From Aerococcaceae bacterium DSM 111020 (GTDB lineage Bacteria; Bacillota; Bacilli; Lactobacillales; Aerococcaceae), in the NCBI GenBank assembly GCA_015863185.1, contig JACBXP010000008.1, positions 46,940 through 110,939 of the forward strand: 64,000 nt of DNA. Reading direction: 5' to 3'. The translations under genes were made by a program, and so were the position numbers. Positions 59,578 through 64,000 of this stretch are shown here, in pieces. The first letter of the stretch is position 1. Each line of letters begins with the position of its first letter. The notes beneath the pieces are model-generated. The model worked only from the letters and a program-made list of their open reading frames with translations. It ran no database searches and was not told the DNA's origin.

Positions 59578-60150
59578 ATGACCTTAAACAAAGGGAATTC
59601 AAAGTCCCGTCAATCAAAAGAAGAAATGCGACAAGCATTATTAATTTTATTAGAGACAAAAGATTTTCATCGTATCACTATCCAAGAAATCACCGATCTA
59701 GCGGGTCTCTCAAGACGAACTTATTATCGAAATTACCAATCGAAAATTGATATCGTTTCAGAAATTTTAATGTTTATTTGGCAAGACTATTTGATTGCAA
59801 TAAAAGAAAAAAAGCCCAATAGTTTATCTGAAATCACTCAAACACTTTATGATGTCTCAACGCAATATAAATATGAAATCATGTTGTTACACAAGCATAA
59901 TTTGTTACTCCATCTTATCCCTATTGCTATTGACGATTTACCTGACATTATTGCGTATCGTCATCCGAATGTATCTATTGATAATACTGCCATTCAATAT
60001 ATGGTTACATTTATTGTCAGTGGTTATTTTCATGTTATCCCAACATGGTTAGAAAAGAATCCTGAAATTTCCGCCCAACAAATGGGCGAATATCTTGAAC
60101 GAATGTTTTTAATGTACCTACCTGATTATTTTGATGACGTCAAAGAATAA
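59578..60150 (+). CDS. TetR/AcrR family transcriptional regulator
   Basis: Protein of 190 residues. The N-terminal helix-turn-helix (about 15-62) includes ITIQEITDLAGLSRRTYYRNY, the usual TetR recognition helix. The C-terminal ligand domain has no family-specific motif I recognise. The ATG at 59578 follows AGAGAGGAACGAC. It is divergent from degV and close to the ABC exporter, so it may control either; the link is inference. Confidence 0.88.
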   Translation: MTLNKGNSKSRQSKEEMRQALLILLETKDFHRITIQEITDLAGLSRRTYYRNYQSKIDIVSEILMFIWQDYLIAIKEKKPNSLSEITQTLYDVSTQYKYEIMLLHKHNLLLHLIPIAIDDLPDIIAYRHPNVSIDNTAIQYMVTFIVSGYFHVIPTWLEKNPEISAQQMGEYLERMFLMYLPDYFDDVKE

Positions 60151-60170
60151 CGATCCTTCATAAAATATAT

Positions 60171-60221
60171 AAAAGCGTTTGATATAAAATACATATAGTA
60201 TAAATTATATCAAACGCTTTT
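60171..60221. terminator. Bidirectional terminator between the TetR gene and ridA
   Basis: AAAAGCGTTTGATATAA (60171-60187) pairs perfectly with TTATATCAAACGCTTTT (60205-60221) between convergent genes. Confidence 0.92.
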
Positions 60222-60223
60222 AA

Positions 60224-60601
60224 TTATTTTGCATAAGATGCTATGACTTCAATTTCTACTACTCCCCCTAAAGGTAAATCCTTTACAGCAAAAGCACTTC
60301 TCGCTGGATAAGGTTCACTAAATTGTTCTGCATAGACTTCATTGACCAATCCGAAATCATTAATATCTGTTAATAATACTAACAATTTAACGATATCTTT
60401 CATTTCCAAACCTGCTTCTTCCAAAACATAAGAAATATTTCTAAATGCTTGTCGCGTTTGCGCTTCTATACCATCAACTAATTCACCAGTTTGACGATCA
60501 ATACCTAATTGACCTGACAAATATAATAAATCTCCTGTTCTTACAGCTTGAGAATAAGGCCCTACAGCTTGCGGAGCTTTGTTCGATTCAAATGACTGCA
60601 T
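60224..60601 (-). CDS. ridA: RidA family reactive intermediate deaminase
   Basis: Hydrolyses reactive enamine/imine intermediates such as 2-aminoacrylate, sparing PLP enzymes. The 125 residues are full length: APQAVGPYSQAVRTGDLLYLSGQLG, RQAFRNISYVLEEAGL, and the C-terminal PARSAFAVKDLPLGGVVEIEVIA with the conserved arginine and glutamate of active RidA. GGAGGG precedes the ATG at 60601. Monocistronic. Confidence 0.93.
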   Translation of the reverse strand: MQSFESNKAPQAVGPYSQAVRTGDLLYLSGQLGIDRQTGELVDGIEAQTRQAFRNISYVLEEAGLEMKDIVKLLVLLTDINDFGLVNEVYAEQFSEPYPARSAFAVKDLPLGGVVEIEVIASYAK

Positions 60602-60789
60602 ATAATCCCTCCGTACATTTTCTTTTATATTATCACAAATCAGAGTGACATATATATTTTTCCTTTTGTATAAAAACTCTTTTTTAAAAATATATCAATG
60701 AGGCAACATCACAATTGTTACAAGTTAATGTTGTCACAATTATGATACAGCTTATTATACGGGTTTACGAATAATATCTAAATATTTTT

Positions 60790-60827
60790 TGTAACATTAT
60801 TGTAATCTTTTTGTAACATGTTATACT
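60790..60827 (+). promoter_or_regulatory. LysM-gene promoter with three WalR-type boxes
   Basis: TGTAAC (60790-60795), TGTAAT (60801-60806) and TGTAAC (60812-60817) are spaced by exactly five bases in the gene's direction, matching the WalR consensus TGTWAH-N5-TGTWAH twice over. A -10 element TATACT (60822-60827) follows, so the boxes cover the -35 region. Confidence 0.65.
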
Positions 60828-60865
60828 ATAAGTGATGACAAGACACTTTGAATGGAGGTATTATC

Positions 60866-62452
60866 ATGAAATATAAAACATTCCCTTTTGCAAGTAAATC
60901 TCTCGCAGTGTTTTTCCTTTCAGCCGCAGCTCTACAACTCTCACAAGTAACTGCCGAAGCACAAACTGCACATACAGTCACCACTGGAGACACACTCTAT
61001 AATATTGCTACAAGATATAATTTGAGCGTCGATGAATTAAAGAATTTAAACCATCTCTCCTCTGATACCATTTATTTAAATCAACAATTAAAAATCAATG
61101 ACGAAGCAGATGATTTATCTAAAATAGAGAGTCAGGTTAGTGAGGAGGAATACTCAGAAGAATTAGATTCTTCATCCAAGGTTGATAATCCACATGACGA
61201 AATCTCTCATAACCCTGAAGACTCTACCCCCTCTGAAAACCTTGAATCAGAAGAGGAATCTATAGAATCCCCTTCTATCACTACACACCACACTGTCGAA
61301 GCGGGGGATAGCCTTTATCAGATTGCACGGAAATACAATGTTTCAGTTAAACAGTTAAAAGAATGGAATAATCTCACATCCGATTTCTTACAAGTCGGAG
61401 ACAAAATTGTTCTTAAAGAAACAAAAGAACAAGAAAAAGATAACGAAAAGCCAGAAGAAACCGCAAAAACTGAGACATATACCGTTAAAGCTGGAGACAG
61501 TCTATGGGCGATCGCCAATAAATTCGGCATATCTGTTAAAAATTTAAGAGATTGGAATAACCTAACTTCTGATTTCTTACAAGTCGGAGACAATATTGTT
61601 CTTAAAGAAACAAAAGGTCAAGAAAAAGATGACGAGAAATCAGAACAAACCGTAAAAACTGAGACATATATTGTTAAAGCAGGAGATAGCCTATGGGCGA
61701 TTGCCAACAAATTCGGAGTCACTGTTAAACAGTTGAAAGAATGGAATGGTCTAACTTCTAATTTCTTACAAGTTGGCGACAAAATCGTTCTTAAAGAAAC
61801 AAAAGGTCAAGAAAAAGATGACGAGAAACCAGAACAAACCGTAAAAACTGAGACATATACCGTTAAAGCTGGAGACAGTCTATGGGCGATTGCCAACAAA
61901 TTCGGAGTCACTGTTAAACAATTAAAAGAATGGAATAATCTCACATCCGATTTCTTACAAGTCGGAGACAAAATCGTTCTTAAAGAAACAAAAGAACAAG
62001 AAAAAGATAATGAGAAACCAGAAGAAATCGTAAAAACTGAGACATATACCGTTAAAGCCGGAGATAGCCTATGGGCGATTGCCAACAAATTCGGAGTCAC
62101 TGTTAAACAGTTGAAAGAATGGAATGATCTAACTTCTAATTTCTTACAAGTCGGAGACAAAATTGTTCTTAAAGAAACAAAAGGTCAAGAAAAAGATGAC
62201 GAGAAACCAGAACAAACCGTAAAAACTGAGACATATATTGTTAAAGCAGGAGATAGCCTATGGGCGATTGCCAACAAATTCGGAGTCACTGTTAAACAGT
62301 TGAAAGAATGGAATGGTCTAACTTCTAATTTCTTACAAGTCGGAGACAAAATTGTTCTTAAAGAAACAAAAGGTCAAGAAAAAGATGACGAGAAACCAGA
62401 AGAAACCGTAAAAACTGAGACATATATTGTTAAAGCAGGAGATAGCCTATGA
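60866..62452 (+). CDS. Secreted LysM repeat protein, cut short by an in-frame TGA
   Basis: Signal peptide (about 1-32, ending VTAEA), then LysM modules of about 45 residues separated by charged linkers. Seven are complete; the eighth stops after KAGDSL, where TGG, present at the same place in most copies, is TGA (62450-62452). The intact frame would be 562 residues, ending LTSNFLQIGQQLAIH at 62554; the truncated product has 528. No catalytic domain is present, so it may be a wall-binding or structural protein. The ATG at 60866 has GGAGG seven bases upstream. WalR-type boxes suggest wall-stress control. Confidence 0.85.
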   Translation: MKYKTFPFASKSLAVFFLSAAALQLSQVTAEAQTAHTVTTGDTLYNIATRYNLSVDELKNLNHLSSDTIYLNQQLKINDEADDLSKIESQVSEEEYSEELDSSSKVDNPHDEISHNPEDSTPSENLESEEESIESPSITTHHTVEAGDSLYQIARKYNVSVKQLKEWNNLTSDFLQVGDKIVLKETKEQEKDNEKPEETAKTETYTVKAGDSLWAIANKFGISVKNLRDWNNLTSDFLQVGDNIVLKETKGQEKDDEKSEQTVKTETYIVKAGDSLWAIANKFGVTVKQLKEWNGLTSNFLQVGDKIVLKETKGQEKDDEKPEQTVKTETYTVKAGDSLWAIANKFGVTVKQLKEWNNLTSDFLQVGDKIVLKETKEQEKDNEKPEEIVKTETYTVKAGDSLWAIANKFGVTVKQLKEWNDLTSNFLQVGDKIVLKETKGQEKDDEKPEQTVKTETYIVKAGDSLWAIANKFGVTVKQLKEWNGLTSNFLQVGDKIVLKETKGQEKDDEKPEETVKTETYIVKAGDSL

Positions 62453-62554
62453 GCGATTGCCAACAAATTCGGAGTCACTGTTAAACAGTTGAAAGAATGG
62501 AATGGTCTAACTTCTAATTTCTTACAGATTGGACAGCAATTAGCCATTCATTAA
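61283..62554 (+). repeat. 189-base tandem repeat array encoding LysM modules 2-8
   Basis: The GGAGAtAGcCT element recurs at 61307, 61496, 61685, 61874, 62063, 62252 and 62441, an exact 189-base (63-codon) period. The later copies are nearly identical in DNA, showing recent duplication or gene conversion. Such arrays change copy number by recombination and are easily collapsed in short-read assemblies. Confidence 0.93.
62453..62554 (+). pseudogene. Stranded C-terminal end of the LysM protein
   Basis: The frame stays open for 33 codons after the TGA (AIANKFGVTVKQLKEWNGL...), completing the eighth LysM module before a TAA at 62552. It has no start or ribosome site, so it would be made only by read-through or if the stop is reverted. 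Confidence 0.8.
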
Positions 62555-62595
62555 TCATACAGCTTTATCTTATATCGAAATTACCTATCTAAATA

Positions 62596-62684
62596 AAAAC
62601 ACGGATAATATTCCCTTCTTTTCAATTAGCTTACTAGAAAAATCAAGCTATATAAATAGAAGCAACAGATTTTATCCGTGTTTT
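62596..62684 (+). terminator. Long inverted repeat after the LysM gene
   Basis: AAAACACGGATAA (62596-62608) pairs perfectly with TTATCCGTGTTTT (62672-62684), with an inner TAGCTT/AAGCTA stem. The large loop is unusual, but the 3' arm ends in TTTT. Confidence 0.55.
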
Positions 62685-62802
62685 ACTATTACTCTATGAT
62701 GTATTTATCAACAAAATTCCCACATTCCGTAATGTAATTTAAGCCAACCTTTGTTATAATAGTCATAGCTTAACATTCAGATAAGAAAGGCTGTTTTAGA
62801 TA

Positions 62803-63780
62803 ATGGTAAATAGAAGATCACGAGAATATATCCACCAAAAAAACCATCATAACAAACGACGAAGTCCATTAGGATGTCTATTCAAATTTCTTATTGTGCT
62901 TATCATTGCAGGAGGTCTCTACGTTGGCTACACTTATTACTCACTTCGCCAATCCTTTAAGCAAATCAATCAAGCGGAATTATTGCAACGTGAAAGTGGA
63001 CCTCAAAAAGAACAAATACGTGACAATAATGTCGAAATAGGAGCTGATCCTGTCAGCATCCTTATCATGGGGATTGATACAGGTGGAGAGCGAACCGATA
63101 CTGGTCGGTCAGATATCATGATCGTTGCGACTTTAAATCCACATACCAATCAAGCAACCATCACTTCTATTCCAAGAGACTCTTATGTAGAGATTGATGG
63201 TGTACCAAACAAAGACAAAATAAATCATGCATATGCTTTTGGCGGAGCTAATATGGCTGCCAATACCGTACAAAATCTTTTAGGTATCCCTATCGATTAC
63301 ACTTTCAGCATGGATATGGAAGGATTTGTAAAGGCAGTTGATGCTTTAGGTGGTTTGACTATTACGCCAACCATGACATTCGAACAAGATGTTGATCAAT
63401 TTGTCGAAGGACAACCCCAGCAAATGAGTGGTTCCACTGTTCTAAATTATGTCCGTAATCGTTACACTGCAGGAGGAGATTATGGTCGACAAGAACGGGC
63501 AAGACAAGTAGTAGAAGCTTTATTTGAAAAAATCCGCAACGTGAACAATTTAACCAATATTAATGAATTGATTAATGTATTTGGAGAAACGGTTGCGACA
63601 AACTTGACCATTGATGATATCCAAGATCTAGCTCTTGATTCTAAGGACATTATGAACAATTTACAGACGGTCAATCTTGAAGGCCAAGGCGAGACAATCG
63701 ATGGTGTCTACTATGAGATTTTAGATGAAGACCAACTCAATCATGTTCGTGAAACCTTACAAAATAATTTAGAACATTAA
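62803..63780 (+). CDS. LytR-CpsA-Psr (LCP) family cell-wall polymer ligase
   Basis: Membrane-anchored enzyme of 325 residues that attaches teichoic acid or capsule polymers to peptidoglycan. A basic cytosolic start (RRSREYIHQKNHHNKRR) is followed by one membrane span (about 28-50) and the extracellular LCP domain: ILIMGIDTGGERTDTGRSD, MIVATLNPHTNQATITSIPR, DKINHAYAFGG and the late LNYVRNRYTAGGDYGRQERA, supplying the family's Asp and Arg lipid-phosphate ligands. The ribosome site AGAAAGG is rather far (about 14 bases) from the ATG at 62803. It is the only wall-ligase gene here. Confidence 0.93.
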   Translation: MVNRRSREYIHQKNHHNKRRSPLGCLFKFLIVLIIAGGLYVGYTYYSLRQSFKQINQAELLQRESGPQKEQIRDNNVEIGADPVSILIMGIDTGGERTDTGRSDIMIVATLNPHTNQATITSIPRDSYVEIDGVPNKDKINHAYAFGGANMAANTVQNLLGIPIDYTFSMDMEGFVKAVDALGGLTITPTMTFEQDVDQFVEGQPQQMSGSTVLNYVRNRYTAGGDYGRQERARQVVEALFEKIRNVNNLTNINELINVFGETVATNLTIDDIQDLALDSKDIMNNLQTVNLEGQGETIDGVYYEILDEDQLNHVRETLQNNLEH

Positions 63781-63811
63781 TCAGAAAAAACTTTATTAAT
63801 CAGCAGTGCTT

Positions 63812-63866
63812 TGAACTGACCCCCTAAAATTGGACTTTCTTGGTCCATCTTTAGGGGGTCAGTTAC
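63812..63866. repeat. Palindrome made of two facing IS150-like ends
   Basis: TGAACTGACCCCCTAAAATT starts at 63812, and the reverse strand from 63865 reads AACTGACCCCCTAAAGATGG. The arms meet with only a short centre. They resemble IS3-family (IS150 group) inverted repeats, which begin TGTACTGCACCC. No T-run follows, so it is not a typical terminator of the LCP gene. Confidence 0.5.
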
Positions 63867-63873
63867 TTATTAT

Positions 63874-64000
63874 GGTTCTATAATTTTTAGTGTTGATGAG
63901 AAATCATCAGCACTATTTTTGTGCATACAAAAAGTCATGCATTTCCGTTATCATATAAGTGTCTAAACAAAATGAAAGGTAGGAAATGTCATGACTCATA
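63874..64000 (+). mobile_element. Probable left end of an ISL3-like insertion sequence, cut by the window edge
   Basis: The sequence from GGTTCTATAATTTTTAGTG (63874) resembles ISL3-family left ends: GG(C/T)TCT start, a GTGTTGATG/CATCAGCAC hairpin (63890-63912), then a leader and an ORF start. I recall this pattern from streptococcal and enterococcal ISL3 elements; without the transposase body it is tentative. Confidence 0.4.
63991..64000 (+). CDS. Possible transposase start, partial
   Basis: ATGACTCATA (MTH...) at the right edge follows AGGTAGGAAATGTC, a good ribosome site. Only three codons are visible, so identity rests on the upstream IS-like sequence. The start and ribosome site lie in the 3' arm of an inverted repeat with 63933-63946. 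Confidence 0.35.

Noticed and set aside
61318..62160. Minus-strand frames inside the LysM array
   Set aside because: Repeated antisense frames created by the 189-base repeat; no signals of their own.
61283..62554. CRISPR-like regular repeats
   Set aside because: The 189-base period is coding, in frame and matches LysM modules; there are no short repeats with unique spacers and no cas genes.

Overview
The window is low-GC, gene-dense Gram-positive chromosome. Veg, RqcP, DivIC, RapZ-YvcK-WhiA, HprK, a LiaX/LiaY-type pair, Hsp33, FtsH and several LysM, NlpC/P60 and LytR-CpsA-Psr wall proteins, with strong AGGAGG-type ribosome sites and single-stop operons, point to the order Lactobacillales (Aerococcaceae or Carnobacteriaceae would fit). 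Species cannot be named from sequence alone. Most genes are on the minus strand, consistent with one replichore arm. No rRNA, tRNA, CRISPR array or prophage was seen. Mobile-element traces are confined to the last 200 bases.

Layout. 1-7.5 kb: the end of an amino-acid ABC ATPase, a divergent Mga-like regulator, a DJ-1/proB/proA operon and a CopB-type copper ATPase behind a cop-box-like operator. 7.5-22.5 kb: a conserved housekeeping run read right to left (tatD, rnmV, rsmA, veg, pth, mfd, rqcP, divIC, S1 protein, tilS, hpt, ftsH, hslO, lysS). 22.5-30.2 kb: metG, a secreted NlpC/P60 hydrolase, tyrS (plus strand) and a five-LysM protein with a C39-like peptidase domain. 30.4-33.4 kb: a two-component system co-transcribed with a flavodoxin-fold oxidoreductase and an unannotated 55-residue protein. 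33.5-39 kb: ssb, whiA, yvcK, rapZ and phosphoglucomutase. 39-48.6 kb: trxB, gpsA, lgt, hprK, the LiaY/LiaX pair, uvrA and a divergent CPBP membrane protease. 48.6-54.5 kb: a phosphate-binding protein, the fruRKA operon and a methyltransferase. 54.8-60.6 kb: a heterodimeric ABC exporter, DegV, a TetR regulator and RidA. 60.8-64 kb: a LysM repeat protein broken by a stop codon, an LCP ligase, an IS-end palindrome and the left end of a probable ISL3-type IS.

The most unusual object is the PstS-like protein at 48671-49666. Its two halves are in swapped order relative to the PstS family: the SREDGSGTR half comes first and the GSTSVTP half second. They are joined by a new linker and followed by a Ser/Thr/Glu tail. 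It has a signal peptide but no lipobox cysteine, and no pstCAB genes lie beside it. Upstream sit four TT(T/A)AC(A/G) boxes at an exact 11-base period, the layout of a PhoP-binding region. This looks like a natural circular permutant under phosphate control.

Regulatory sites are readable at several other promoters: a cre site between the -35 and -10 of the fru operon (with hprK in the same window), a LexA-type SOS box over the uvrA promoter, three WalR-type boxes before the LysM gene, a duplicated -10 element before the CPBP protease, and a hairpin that would hide the transposase start of the right-edge IS from read-through transcripts. All functions are inferred from sequence reading; no database search was run.
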